DNA from: Prototheca cutis
Lineage: Eukaryota > Chlorophyta > Trebouxiophyceae > Chlorellales > Chlorellaceae
DNA length: 64,000 nt
NCBI GenBank assembly: GCA_002897115.2
Contig: BCIH01000003.1
Coordinates: 435,704 to 499,703, forward strand
Reading direction: 5' to 3'
Shown: piece after piece, positions 48,101-62,562 of the stretch
Layout of the letters: each line of letters starts with the position of its first letter
How positions within the stretch are numbered: the first letter of the stretch is position 1
Program-made: the position numbers and the translations under genes
The notes under the pieces: model-generated
Told to the model about the DNA's origin: nothing
Databases searched by the model: none
Seen by the model: the letters and a program-made list of their open reading frames with translations, nothing else

Positions 48101-51100
48101 GCGTCCAGCACCCAATGCAGCAGGATCTGATTTGCCCGCTCCAGATGGGGCTGCGCAGGAAGGGGTTGCGAAAATCGGTGAAGGATAGGGCATCATTGAG
48201 GTCAGCATGGCACGATGCTTCATCAAGACCCACCCATGCACATGCGATTGTGAAGTTCTGCTCCTGTGCTCACCATAACCCAACGCAGGCATGCGAACAA
48301 GACCCCGCACATGCAAGCAGCATTGTTCCGGGACCCGGACTCGGTGTCTCGCAGCCCCAACCCACTCGAACCACCAATGGCAAACCCCCCCCCCTTCACC
48401 CGACGCTCACCGCCCACACAACACCCAGCAACGCGGCAGCATCTTCCGAGGTGCATCCCCCAGTGGACAGAGTGTTTGTGTGGCTGAGCAGGCAGCCATG
48501 CGCTGCCACCAGGATCCTGCGCGCCGCTTCCTCCAGGGCCAAGGCAGAGGCACTGGGGTTGGATGCTGCGGAACCGGTGGTGTCCTTGCCGTTGCCTGTG
48601 GCACCCTCCGCATGCGCCTGCTTCCCTGCGCCCTCCCCGTGTTTCGCTGCCAGCGCAGCCACCTGTGCAGCATTGTTGTGCCCCATGTTGTCGTTTGCCT
48701 GGTGTTGAGCCTGCATGTGATTTAGGCCACACAACCCATCCATCAACACAGCCCCTGCCTGCTCGAGGCCAAATCCAAGGCCTCCCGTTGCCCATCCCCT
48801 CCATCCAACCCACCCTCCCATGCACACCTGTTCGGCGTAAACCATCACAATGACAAACCGAGCCGCGGCAGCGTCCCTGTGGTGGATGGCGAGCTGCTCG
48901 GCCAGCGCCATGCCCGGGAACGCGGCGTCGTTACCTGTTGGGTTGCGAAGGGCTTTGGTTATGAAAGATGCCATCCCATGTTCCGCGCCTGCCCCAAACG
49001 ACGCCTGCCCACACTTTCTGGTCGTGAAACAATGGATCAAAAGTCCACGCCACCAATCTCCAAACCCATTCCCTGTATCAACAAGCAGCTCCACCAGTCA
49101 CACACAACAACATGCCGCACCATTCTCGGACGCCAGGCGCAGTGTTTCGACACGCTCGACGTCCTGGTTGACCCCTGAGCGCAGCGTGCCCAGCGCGCCC
49201 GCGACAGCGCCGCCGAGGTGGAAGCAGGCCTGCTGCGTTGCCGCGTCTGGTGTGAAAGGAAGTTGGGAGGAGTGGGAGCAGTGGGCGTGGGGTGCCCTTG
49301 AAAATCATGTTTGGGTGCAACCACTGCAAGTCACCTCAAGCTTTGCCGCCCCCCAGTTCCCACCCCCCCCAGTTCCCACCCCCCCCCAGTTCCCACCCCT
49401 CCCATCACCACACAAAACAAAACCCACCTGCACCACGGGAGGCCCTGATAAGGGCCGGCACGGCACGGCAGAGCAGGCACCGCGCCCCGGGCCACCGCGG
49501 CTCAGCTGCCAGCACGGCGAGGTCCGCCACTAGGGCCTCAGCCGCCGCACGGACAGCTGCTGGACCGGCACCCGCACCGGGCCCCTGCAACCCCCGCCTC
49601 GCCGCGAAACTATTGCCTTCCTGCCGGTGCCGCACCAGGTGGTCCAGCACCACAGCCCAAACCGCGTCGGCGGCCGTGACTGGCGCGCCTGCCGCGCCCG
49701 CGGCAGCCGCCAGGGACGGCGAGGACGGCAGCGCGGCGCAGGCTTGCACACCCGCCACGAGAGCGCAAGCCGCCTGGAGGCTGGGCCTGCTGTCTGGTGC
49801 GGCACCGGGCGTCCGGGCATGGGACCCGGCCAGGGGCAGCATGACCTCGACAAAGATGTCGCCCAGCAGTGCACCGCGGTCACTCGTGCACGCCCCGATG
49901 CCAGCACCCAGCACATCTGTATGAATGGGGGGGTGTTGCACATGTTACGCACAGGGGAAGGAGACGTCGCCATGGGGTGTCGTCGGACTGCGCAGGAGCC
50001 CCATGCAGACCTGGATGAAGTGAGCCGCAGTAACGTCACAGAACAACTCAAGCACCACCACCCCTTGATATGCCACACCTGCGGCAGCCACACGCAGGAC
50101 GGCCGGAGAAGTTGTGCAGCCCAGCAACTGCGTCACGGCCTTGAGCAGCAGGGCCAGGCCGGGCAACTCCTCGGCCTCGGGGCGAGCGGCAAGCACCAGG
50201 CGCAGGCACCGGAGTGCGCCGGCCAGCGACTCGCACAGGGATGGCGCGAAACTGGCCTCAGCGTGGTCACGGCCTCCAGCGGCCACGCTGAAGCCGTTGT
50301 TGGCGGCCACACCTTCTTCCTTCTTGCAGTCATCGCCAGGCAGCAGGTCCGGCCGGTACAGTGTCTTCCACGCCGGCTCGATGAAGGGCAGCACGTGCTG
50401 GCAGATCAGCGTGCGCAATGTGCGACAGCATGAGCCCAGACTGGCAGCCTCGACATGCTCTGCGAGACGTCGGCATGGGGAGGGTTGTCGTCTTGGTGCC
50501 TAGAAAGAGCAGGGTGGCTGTTGCCTGGGCCCATTGGGATTGTGCTCATCGCAGAAAGCAGGCGCGATGGATTCCAATGTGCAGGGGCTGTGTCGTGCTT
50601 GGCTGTGAACAGGTCTTATCACAGACCGGAGTAAGGGTGCAGCCACCCAGGACTCGAGGCTCTCCCGGGCCCTGCATCGGCATGCACCTTGAGAAATCTC
50701 TCACGCAAGCAGCACAGTCCACAGCACACCTCGTACCTCCTGCCAGGCACGAGTTGCTGGCGATGTGGAGGAGCACGTGGCAGGATCGTGCCACGTCTTC
50801 AAGAGCAAGAGATTTCAAGGTGGGATGGTCGGGCTTGATGACAAACCGCTGCGTTTCCTGGCTCCTATTGGCATCAGGATCCATGGATGAGGTGATCCCN
50901 CTGAGCGCCGCAACCGTCTTGTCTGTAATGCCCTCCAGCGGTGGCCGACAGCCCAAGTCAGCGCTGCCGGCCACGGAGGATGCACTGAGCGTCTTGCAAT
51001 ACTGCTCGCCCGCAGCAATCATCCTCGACAATGTGGTGCCGATGTGCACCACAGCAACTTCCTCCTCGCTGTCCTTTTCAAAGGATGCATTCGATGATGT

Positions 51101-52054
51101 CATCTCTTGAAGAAATTTTTCAGCAGCGCCCTTGTAGATCGCTGCAAAGCACCAGGGGTGAATGTGATGTGCAACCCGTGGGAAGACTCAGCTTCATGTC
51201 GAGCACGCCATGCACAGGACGGAGTGTGCAGGGATTTGTACATTATACAGATGTGCACTCCCCACACACCTGCTGCATCTCGGCATTGCATTTCGGGCAG
51301 GATGGTCTCCCTGCTGGGAAGGGCCGGTGCTTGGGCCGACACTTCTTGCGGCATGTGCACGCGTGCCTCTTTCTCTCTCTCCGCCTGGCATGCCAAAGAG
51401 CACATTGATCGGTGTTGGGAATGTTCTGCGCTCACACAATTGGCAGGTCAATCCCTGGTAATCTGCACATATGTTCACCCACGCACCTTTGGCCTGGCTT
51501 GAACCACAGGGGTGCNCTTTGGGCGTACCTCCTGTTTCACTGGCAGGTTGGAACGTGTTTCTTGTAGTCTGCTCTGACGCTTCTGTCTTCTCCGGCCGAC
51601 CTTGTCTGCCGTGCCCGTTTGGGGGGAGCTGCTTGGAGCTGGGCTCAGGCTGATGAGGTGGTCTTGGAGGGGCACTGTCCCCGGGGAGTCCGGCTGGGCA
51701 TCGTCCTCCAGAGGTCTCCTGCAGCAGTCGCACAGCCAGGTACATGAAAATGTTTGGATAATCGTTGCATCCTATCGCCATGCTTGCCATGTCACAAAAT
51801 GCGCAAGTTAACATCCATCATGACGGCCGCCCACATCCCAACCCCCCTCACAGGTGCGACACATCTGTGTCAGATAACAGCCTTGCGAGCTCATGAGTGA
51901 GTTCTTTGGGGAGTTCTGTGGGCAGTGTGAAGCTGCTCACGGCTTGCTCAAACTTGCATGGAGGTCGAACAGGGACTGGAGCAAGGCGATAGAGAAAGTG
52001 CTCGGGCACGAGGGCGCTTTCCAGACGGCAGGGCCGCCTTCTCAAGCTTCCCAT
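42115..52054 (-). CDS. SCC2: Cohesin-loading factor SCC2/NIPBL
   Basis: Twenty-one exons (transcript order): 52054-51852, 51718-51529, 51384-51270, 51141-50737, 50459-49989, 49916-49428, 49246-49121, 48934-48828, 48710-48411, 48150-48082, 47925-47731, 47509-46325, 46167-45639, 45441-45107, 44890-44793, 44664-44334, 44138-43484, 43358-43138, 42955-42757, 42579-42443 and 42237-42115, about 2,160 aa. The N terminus matches plant SCC2 (ELARLLSDTDVSHL). HEAT-repeat landmarks: GAKARALKALGQML, DDAVTVRAAALAVLGACY, DVGPSVRRSAVLALGRR, VVGAACRVLCSLGRSL, RPRFLYILGQLCRHG, ALDVIEGVLREGWVGPWTAV, HELYVAAGAVYARVVRPRPA, GFFAAVLAHLPLARGDEAC and AQLLRLRVWLQTAHVVNDER. With SCC4 it loads cohesin on chromatin. The C-terminal tail is basic then acidic. 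The exon 5 donor (GTCCGA) is weak but needed for phase; intron 12 uses a GC donor (46324). Confidence 0.9.
42713..42734. repeat. AC microsatellite in SCC2 intron 19
   Basis: Eleven AC dinucleotides next to a C-rich tract on the plus strand; on the transcript this is a GT repeat plus G runs shortly after the donor at 42756. Confidence 0.9.
49346..49399. repeat. About three tandem copies of a 16-17-base C-rich unit in SCC2 intron 6
   Basis: A unit of the form CCCCCCAGTTCCCACC is repeated about three times. In the transcript it lies 30-80 bases after the donor and reads as G-rich repeats with GGGAACTGGG cores. Confidence 0.85.
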
Positions 52055-52491
52055 GATATGAAATAATATACAGATTGCATCCTGGATTGCGTTGCTGTTC
52101 TGGACTTTATGGTTGTCAGACAGGCCGATCTGGCAGGCCCCGGCAATTTGGACGGCTTTGGAACTGATCTCTTTGAAACGCGATTCCGGCGTCTGACAGC
52201 CTCGGGAGGGGCCTCGAGGGCGATCGCGCTCGAGGGCGAACAGAGCAGAACACGCCCTCGTTTCTGCGTTGGCATTGCGAGGATGGAGTTTAATTTGAGG
52301 TTTTTGATTATGTCCTAGTGGGTCGGCGGCAGCAAGAATATTGGCGACTACTGGCGGATTGGCGGGCTCGTTGGCCCGGTGGAGAGATACCGTTAAAGTG
52401 GCGCCTGAGATTTGCCTCGCGCAAGCGGAGCATGGGCAAGTCCCGGCATCGAGGAGGAACGACTTGGTGATATAGATATATTCCTCTGTCG
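52055..52491. promoter_or_regulatory. Upstream region of SCC2, possibly divergent
   Basis: Holds the SCC2 promoter and 5' UTR and perhaps the promoter of the uncertain plus-strand gene starting near 52492. No coding segment could be supported. Confidence 0.4.
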
Positions 52492-53587
52492 ATGGAGCCG
52501 GCAAGGGAGGGCTCGTCAAGCCGGCCGGCCCTGCAGCCGCTCGTTATTCCCAACGCATCTTGGAATGCAACGCCCGCCGGTTGCCCAGAGTGCGAGGAGT
52601 GCGACATGCAGAGCTGCCCAGCGCGCCTGCAGCCCTCAAATGCGAGTATTGTGGGATCAGNTACTCATCGGTATACCACAAGACCGTCAGCAAGGAGGAA
52701 TGCAACGAGCTGGGCTCTTTTTTTGCAGTAGTAGCTGGCCCATGTTCCCACCTGTCCCCACACATGACAGGGCTCATCACCGTGCAAGACGACACGCTTT
52801 GACCCGTTTGCTTGCAATGCAGATCAGAACGAATGCACTCCCATTCAAGCGTGCGTTTGTTCAGGAGGAGGACCCGGGTGATTGGCTTGTTCTCTCTGTG
52901 CGGTCCCTCGGTATCCTGCCCGAGGGATGGTGTGGTCGCGTTGGCTCCCTCTTAACTCACATCTCCAACCACCTCCTTGAATGTGAACAGGCTTTGCGAC
53001 GGCCCTAAGCCAGGACCAGCCGCATTGCAACCCAACGAACTGGAAGCTCCAGCAACAGTGGCTGTCGGTGCGCTCGATTGTTTAGAGTTTCCGTTGGGAA
53101 TGCAATGGAACCCAGCAGTCCATCCGTGGATGGGCGACCCACCATATGACTTCTCCTCTCACCCTTTCTCCTCCTAGGTCACCCTCAAACATGCAAGCCC
53201 CTCCAGGCCCCCCGAAAACAGCACCGCCTCCTCGGACGGACTCGGTGAGGATGCTGGGAGGTCGCTTGCTACAGTCGGGGGAGGGATTGCACTTCAGGGC
53301 AATTGTTCCAAGCACATTGACGTTTCTGGGTACTGGGACTCGAGGAGCCCTAGCTGGGTGCGTATTACATGAGCATTTGGGGCTCTGCAGTGGACTTGGT
53401 CCCTGGTGCCATCTTTCCCAAGTTGCCTGGACAACCAACTCTCTGCAGGAAGCGGCTGGAGGAAGACTTGGACAGCCCGCTGGTCATGAAGAAGCTCCCA
53501 CGACGAATCGACCGGCTCAGTGCTGCGAGTCTTTTGTCCAGCCTGAGTCTGACCAACGAAGCAGGTGACGGGAGGAGCGCCACATGA
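52492..53587 (+). CDS. Uncertain multi-exon hypothetical protein
   Basis: A plausible last exon, 53449-53587, follows a CTCTGCAG acceptor and encodes a charged helix (KRLEEDLDSPLVMKKLPRRI, then DRLSAASLLSSLSL) before a stop at 53585. Upstream, 52600-52720 can encode a Cys-containing segment (LKCEYCG, then YSSVYHKTVSKEECNEL, with an N at 52661), and 52820-52880 another exon-like segment. A different frame at 52492 begins with an ATG and reads a Cys cluster (GCPECEECDMQSC). I could not decide between frames, so the start and internal exons are not established. No family recognised. Confidence 0.35.
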
Positions 53588-53982
53588 CAGGCGGTGACCT
53601 CGCCTGCTGCGCTGGGGCCGGCCCCTGTACTCAGAAAAACTGCCACGATTGGCTTTGACCATGGTTGGCGCGGCAGTGCGCTGACTTGACCTGTCTTTTG
53701 ACTGACTCTTTATTTTGAATGCCTGTCTTTTTCACTCGCACTCTGCGCTGCCTTGCTCCAGCAGCGGCCACGGCTGCTCGCCGCCATGTACACGATGCTT
53801 CGCCTCTTGGGCGTCAGGTCTTACATGTGGGGGTCTGTCGAAATATGGAAGCTGAGCGGCAGCCAGGAAACGAGACCGGTTGGTTACGAGGCGGGCTACT
53901 GGAAAGCCGTGCAACGACAGGATGCCGGGACCAACCCTGTAGCGAAACCCTTGCGACCTCACACGCCATGCGACACCTTCCA
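53588..53982. other. Convergent spacer upstream of the UCH37 3' end
   Basis: 3' flanks of the neighbours. TTACA at 53821-53825 is TGTAA on the minus strand, 158 bases after the UCH37 stop. Nothing else identified. Confidence 0.45.
53821..53825 (-). promoter_or_regulatory. Candidate polyadenylation signal (TGTAA on minus strand) for UCH37
   Basis: Located 158 bases beyond the UCH37 stop codon on the coding strand. Confidence 0.35.
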
Positions 53983-54322
53983 TCAGTCGGTGGCGCCCGG
54001 TTTGGCTTCGGCCCGTGCTGCCTGGACCAGCCCCTCCAACTCCCCCGCTGCGGCCAGGGCCTGCAGCAGGTTGAAGATGGCCGGCACGAAATCTGTTCGG
54101 CGACGCAGGTTCTCGTCGCCCCACGCAGCCCGCCGGCGCTGCTCGGCATCGAGTTCCGCTGATAGCCGCGCGCCCTCCGCCTGCAGCGCCTCCAGCTGCC
54201 GTGCCACGGGACTGTTGCCAGGCGCGCTTTCTTCCAGCGCTGCACAGGCCACCCAGTTTTGTGCCAGTGCCTCCTGAAGGGCCGTGCGCCGGCACCTGCA
54301 GGTGGTTGTCGTGCATGCATGT

Positions 54323-54353
<31 letters not shown>

Positions 54354-55863
54354 GGTGTGAAAAATACGGCTGATGGTCTAGCAGTGCGGCTGTCCATGCA
54401 AGGCACCCCAAGAACTTTCGAAAACGATGCGAAACCACTGGCCAAACTACACAGCCAACACCCAGTTCACTCCAACGCACTTGACGATTGCCAACAGGTT
54501 AAACTTGATCTCGCCACTGCCGTGCTGGGCTATCCGCTCCATGATGGTCTGTGCTGCCACACCCGTCCATGCCTCCTGCAGATTGCATTTGGGGGGTATG
54601 CAAAGGGGGTGCAGCCCACTGATAACAGACAGAGGTGCCTCTATCGCCATCAGCAACTGTGCTATGGATTCCCTCCCGGTCATCAACCTGGCAGCGCCGG
54701 GGACTGACTGCACAAACACGCACCGGGTCAGCGTCGGCCAGCCGGATGGGCCCCGGCTGCAGGCCATCCAGCTCCCACACGGCCCCTTGTCGGTGCACGT
54801 ATGCCACAAAGTGGAAGGCCTCGCCACTGCCATCGTCGTCGTGTTTCTCCGCCAGGATGGCATGAGGCGCTGAAAAACTGTTGTGCACCGACCGGATTCG
54901 GTCGCTGTTTCCAATTGCCTCTCCTGGGGGGCAGGCTCGTCATGTTTTTGTTTGTTGTTGTTGTTGTTGAGAACAACACTGGCATGCCACTCGCATGCGT
55001 TCGAGGACAGCCCTGTCACGTACTGTCAAGCGTACGCCCCACAATGCAGTTGGACAGCTGTCCTTGATGGTGCCACCTCAGAACAACAGCAACAGTCGCC
55101 TTACCCTTGAGCTCAGCAGGGAATCCATTCGTAAATTCCAGGAATGACGAGAGCTCGGGGCCCAGGGTCAAATTAGGGTTGTTCAACAGCACACTCAAAA
55201 TGGCCTGCGTCGCACATGCATTTTGGATGACTCTGCAAAGGTGCATGGTGGATGTGCGGATGGTGAGCCCGCCAGCGCAGCGTGTGCGCGCCCTTGCCGC
55301 ATTTCGCACTGTGGTGCATCGCATGCAGGCTGCCCTCTGTGCAGGCAGGAGGCTGCCAGTCAATCAAGCAACCGCGCACACCCTCAGCCCTCCCAAACAT
55401 CAAGCTCACTGTCTCGCAAAGAAGATGTTTTGTTCCTCGTAGTCCCGGCTGATCGGCCGGGGTGCAGGGTCAGCCTTCCATTTGAACAGGAAAATCAGAC
55501 CATAAACTGGCCTGCAGGGTGTGAAACATCGCTCCTTTCGTTGGTAAGTGCTCTGGAAAGGGCATCACATGCGCGAAAGGTGCTGCTTCAGGGAAATACG
55601 CAGAACCAAATGCCTGTGCACACCAGCCCGCACGTCGTCACCCACTTGAGAGCGTCAAGGGATGCTTCATCGAGCGAGTAGAGTTCCTCCACCTGAAATT
55701 CGGTGCATTGGGTCCTTCTAATACCCGTTTGGTGTTTAGATATTGCACATCGGCCGCATTGCCCCGCACGACGCACCTGCACGCCCTCCACGCCGAGGCG
55801 CTCTATGAGCTCCGTGAACACCCCCGGATCGCTCTCGATCGTGGTCCACGCATCTCCTGACAT
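53983..55863 (-). CDS. UCH37: Ubiquitin C-terminal hydrolase UCH37/UCHL5
   Basis: Eight exons in transcript order: 55863-55777, 55692-55646, 55511-55410, 55232-55105, 55012-54991 (22 bases), 54904-54724, 54575-54481 and 54295-53983, giving 324 aa (human UCHL5 is about 329). The N terminus reads [20 protein letters not shown]; the catalytic triad is Cys85 (QNACATQAI), His160 (EAFHFVAYV) and Asp175 (WELDGL). The crossover-loop region [17 protein letters not shown] spans the microexon. The C-terminal ULD part reads [20 protein letters not shown], the region used to bind RPN13 on the 19S proteasome. It trims ubiquitin from proteasome substrates and, in animals, also joins INO80. The start at 55863 was chosen over an in-frame ATG at 55875 because it aligns with the family. 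Confidence 0.95.
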
Positions 55864-56427
55864 TTCCAACCTCACACACTGCGCATCATGAGCTTATACG
55901 TGCGCACAGTGCGTGTGAAACTGCTTTGGACGTGAGAACTGCGCGCATTTGTGGTTCCCGAGCCCATCGGGGGTCCCAGCCAGGCAACATTTTTTTGAGC
56001 CAGGCAGGACATTATTGGGTCATGAGCCTCTCCCAGCCAACGCCACTCTCTCCCCCTGCCCCGGTCTGGCACTCTGCAACCGTGCATGTCCCTGTTCGTG
56101 TGTTATCAGAAGCAGACAGGTGGCAAAAATGAGGGGAGGGGAGGGTCGCAAAATACATCCAGCTGGGCAAACGGGCCCTCGTGGGCTGGGCACGAAATGA
56201 AAGGACAGTAAACAAACACACATTTCTCCCAATCTGTGTGTCGAAAAGAACAGTTCTCCTTTGCGTGAGGCAGGGTCATGAGTGTGGGGACAGGGAGGCG
56301 ACCGCCGCGCATCACCTCTGACCATGTCTTGTCCCAAAAGCGCGCATCAACAGTGCGTGCTCAAGCATGCGCGTTGCCGTCGTCCCCAAGCGCATCCGTA
56401 CCGTCGCCTCCTCCGGCCGCATCCCGG
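55864..56427. other. Spacer between SRPK 3' end and UCH37 5' end
   Basis: Both genes are on the minus strand, so this is the SRPK-side 3' flank plus the UCH37 promoter. No coding segment or repeat found. Confidence 0.5.
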
Positions 56428-59551
<3,124 letters not shown>

Positions 59552-60122
59552 GCCGCCGTCCACCGGCACCTTCAACAGTTGTTCACGAGGGGGGCCCGGA
59601 CGCAGCTGGACAAAAACACCCTCACACGGCAACAGAGTCGGGCAATGAGGGACTGAGTGCCACTCGTCCCATGGACACAGTTCCTATGGAACAATGGTGC
59701 CAGAGGCTATGCATGATATGCGGCCAGCCGACTACATGTGCCCGTTACCTGCCCTGGCTCACGGCTGAGCTCACCTTCCACGCGCGCTGGGAAGGTGTTC
59801 TGGGGGCGGGAAGAAGGGAAGCACGGGCGGCCTGAGCCCAGGCTCCCAGTCTCGTCTGGATATTGGCGCCACGTCCACCGAGTGCCAGCCCTCTTTGCAA
59901 TCTCCTTCAAGCTTTGCTTTTGCAACCGGCAGGTGCGGCTTGACGGTTGGCGTGCGTGGTTCCGCGGGCCCCGGGGCAAGCCGTTCGTCGGCGACTGCAT
60001 GACCGGGATACCATCCCTGCATGCTGCTGTTCCTCTCCCACCCCTGATTGCCTTGCCACTCCCACAGAAGCTTCCTCGAAGACGAAAGACAGGGAGACAG
60101 GTTTCATCTGTCGAGGACCATC
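59552..60122. promoter_or_regulatory. Divergent promoter region, SRPK / RPS12
   Basis: 571 bases between the SRPK and RPS12 start codons, which face apart. Expression of both genes should depend on this stretch. No specific site recognised. Confidence 0.45.
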
Positions 60123-60727
60123 ATGTCTGACGGGTGCGTGGGGTGGTATTGAGGTGGCGCGGACGGATGTCCTCGCACAGGGGCATATGCCACTCCCTGT
60201 CTGCCGATCAACCTTCTTCCCTCCCCTTGGGACATCAACATGCTATCAACACACACACATAAATAAACGAACAAGCAAACGAACACTCATGTGCTGACAC
60301 ACCTGCGTGCAGAGGGGACAGCCCACGCGCCGAGGTTCCGGCCGCCGCCCCCGGCGAGTCGATGGACGTGAACACCGCCGTGCAGGAGGTTCTGAAGAAG
60401 GCCCTGGCCCACGACGGTCTGTCCCGCGGTCTGCACGAGGCTGCCCGCGCCATCGAGCGTGGCCAGGCCCAGCTGGCTGTGCTGGCCGACGACTGCAACC
60501 AGCCCGACTACAAGAAGCTGATCGAGGCGCTGTGTGCGGAGCAGGGTGTCTCCCTCATCTCCGTACCCGAGGCCTCGGAGCTCGGCAAGTGGGCCGGTCT
60601 GTGCAAAATTGATGCCGAGGGCGAGGCCCGCAAGGTCGTCAAGTGCTCGTGCGCCGTCGTCACCGACTACGGCGAGGAGACCCCGGCTCTGCACGTCCTG
60701 CAGGACTACCTCAAGGCCAACAAGTGA
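60123..60727 (+). CDS. RPS12: 40S ribosomal protein S12 (eS12)
   Basis: Exon 1 holds only 11 coding bases (60123-60133, MSDG); exon 2 is 60313-60727. The product is 141 aa, normal for the family. Motifs: [76 protein letters not shown] block ([17 protein letters not shown]) and [20 protein letters not shown] with C-terminal LQDYLKANK. eS12 sits in the beak of the small ribosomal subunit. Exon 1 was chosen because its GG|GTGCGT donor and the acceptor at 60312 restore the phase and give a short acidic N terminus like other algae. A perfect hairpin follows 13 bases after the stop. Confidence 0.96.
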
Positions 60728-60740
60728 ACAGCAACTGCTA

Positions 60741-60761
60741 GCCCTTCTCCTTGAGAAGGGC
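60741..60761 (+). other. Perfect 9-bp hairpin in RPS12 3' UTR
   Basis: GCCCTTCTC at 60741-60749, a CTT loop, and GAGAAGGGC at 60753-60761 form a perfect stem 13 bases after the RPS12 stop. It could be an mRNA stability or 3'-end element; chance occurrence cannot be excluded. Confidence 0.6.
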
Positions 60762-60967
60762 ACACGGTTGTTTGCTCACCCGATCGGCGTGCTGCTGGCC
60801 GCTGCACAACCCCCGGTGCCCTTGGTTGAGCGCCGCATGTACACGACCAATCACGTCTTCACATAGAACTGGGGAATCATGAACGAGCGTCTGACAGAGA
60901 AGCAACGGGTTGGACTATTGAAGGCAGCAGCAAAGCCCGGAAAATGGGTCAAAGACAGCAGTGGAAT

Positions 60968-60972
60968 TGTAA
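60968..60972 (+). promoter_or_regulatory. Candidate polyadenylation signal TGTAA for RPS12
   Basis: TGTAA lies 241 bases after the RPS12 stop and 18 bases before the end of the convergent NIT2 coding region, so 3' ends may overlap. Confidence 0.3.
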
Positions 60973-60989
60973 ATCCTCAAATGCATGCA

Positions 60990-62324
60990 TCACCCTTCCC
61001 GAGTGAGGTCGTGCAAGGCATACAGATCGCCGCGCTTTTGTGCGTTGTAAGGCACGTTGCGCCGGTTCTCGTCCACCTGCGCCAGGTCCACCTCGGCAAC
61101 CAGCGTGGCAGCACCCTCGCCGGCCTCGGCGAGAATCCGGCCAAAGGGGTCCACCAGCATGGAATGGCCCCAGGCGTGGTACGACGCGTTCATGTCCCGT
61201 GCAGGCGACACACCCGCAACATACATCTGTTGCACGAATATGCGGTTGATTGATTTAATGCGTGGTTGACCTTGTGCGTGTGGATGAAGGGTTTGCAGTG
61301 CGTCAGAACAAACACGCACAAACACATACCTGGTTGTCGACTGCGCGTGCACGGAGGAGCAGCTCCCAGTGTGCGGGCCCCGTGGTCAAATTAAAGGCGC
61401 CCGGGTACACCAGGATCTGCGCTCCGCGCGCCGCGTACAGCGCGGCCAGCTCCGGGAAGCGCAGGTCGTAGCAGATGGCCACTGCTACACGGCCCAGCTC
61501 GGTGTCGACGACCGTGGGTGAGGCTCCGGGGGTCAGCGTCTCGGATTCGCGAAACGTGATCTTGCCAGGGATGTCGATGTCAAACAGATGGACCTTGCGG
61601 TGCCTGGCCAGCAGGCCACCACGCGAGTCGTAGACAAAGCACGTGTTGTAGATGGCAGTGCCGTGGCGTTCGGGGATGGAGCCGCCCACCAGCACGACGC
61701 CGTGCTCCCGGGCCGCCGCCGACAGCATCGCCGTGGAGGGCGAGTCATCCCCACTGGCACCGACCTCCTCTGCATACTTGGGGAAAGAGTCGGTGGTGTA
61801 GGGGCTGTTCCAGACCTCGGGCAGCACCACCATCCGTGCGCCCTGTGCCGCGGCACCCGCGATCGCGTCCTTGGCCCGGGCAATGTTCAAGTCCTTGTCG
61901 GGACCACCCTCCAGCTGACATAGAGCCACCTTGAACTGCATGCATTTGTGTGTGTTGGGGGGGGGGGGGGGGGGGGGGGGGGGGCATTGGCTTGAAAGCC
62001 AGCAGGGGTGAGACTAGGTGGGAATAGACTCGTGTGGCAAGAGCAGGTGCTGATCTTGATCTGGATGCAGGCGATCCCCACCTTGGGCTCTGCCACTGGA
62101 GGGGGTGGGGTGCGGTTGAGAGTTACATTCACCCCAGTTGCCATGGCTCTGTATGATCCCTGGGGTTTCTGGACCGTGGCTCCTGACAGGGAGCTCAGTC
62201 GCGCTCCGGAAACCAGCGGCTTGGTGAGAAAGCCGCGGTACAGGGCGGTTCCCGCTGCACGGCACCCAGTTGAGACCGAGCGCACGCAAGGAGAAACCCT
62301 GATCAGGGAAATAAGCGCTGACAT
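60990..62324 (-). CDS. NIT2: Omega-amidase (Nit2/nitrilase-like), probably organelle-targeted
   Basis: Exons in transcript order 62324-62082, 61935-61330 and 61226-60990 give 361 aa. The first about 75 residues are Ser/Arg/Ala-rich (SALISLIRVSPCVRSVSTG), a likely mitochondrial or plastid presequence absent from the core family. The nitrilase triad is visible: Glu about 121 (VVLPEVWNSPY), Lys about 195 (RHRKVHLFDIDIPGKITF) and Cys about 236 (VAICYDLRFPELA). Other family blocks are GGSIPERHGTAIYNTC, YPGAFNLTTGPAHWELL, ARAVDNQMYVAGVSPARD and HAWGHSMLVDPFG. Omega-amidase hydrolyses alpha-ketoglutaramate and alpha-ketosuccinamate formed by glutamine and asparagine transaminases. It ends toward RPS12 with 262 bases between stops. 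Confidence 0.95.
61957..61984. repeat. 28-base G homopolymer in NIT2 intron 1
   Basis: A run of 28 G on the plus strand; on the NIT2 transcript it is a C run followed by CA repeats, ending about 20 bases before the acceptor. Exact length may be affected by sequencing. Confidence 0.85.
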
Positions 62325-62562
62325 CAGTCAGCAACAAATATGTACTTCAATGTCGGAGGTATGGCTGCATGCTTGCATTGTCTTGCCATCGCGGCCATGG
62401 CTTCCGAGATGATGGGGCGGATCACGTGGTGGCCCAATTTGAACCGGCCCCCCGGCAGCTCCATGTTTCGCTAAGGATTTTTCAAGACCTCGAGCCCAGG
62501 AGCCCGGTGCGTCACACGAGTCTGTGCAGTTTGCCCGAATTTGTTTCACTGCATTGTACGTC

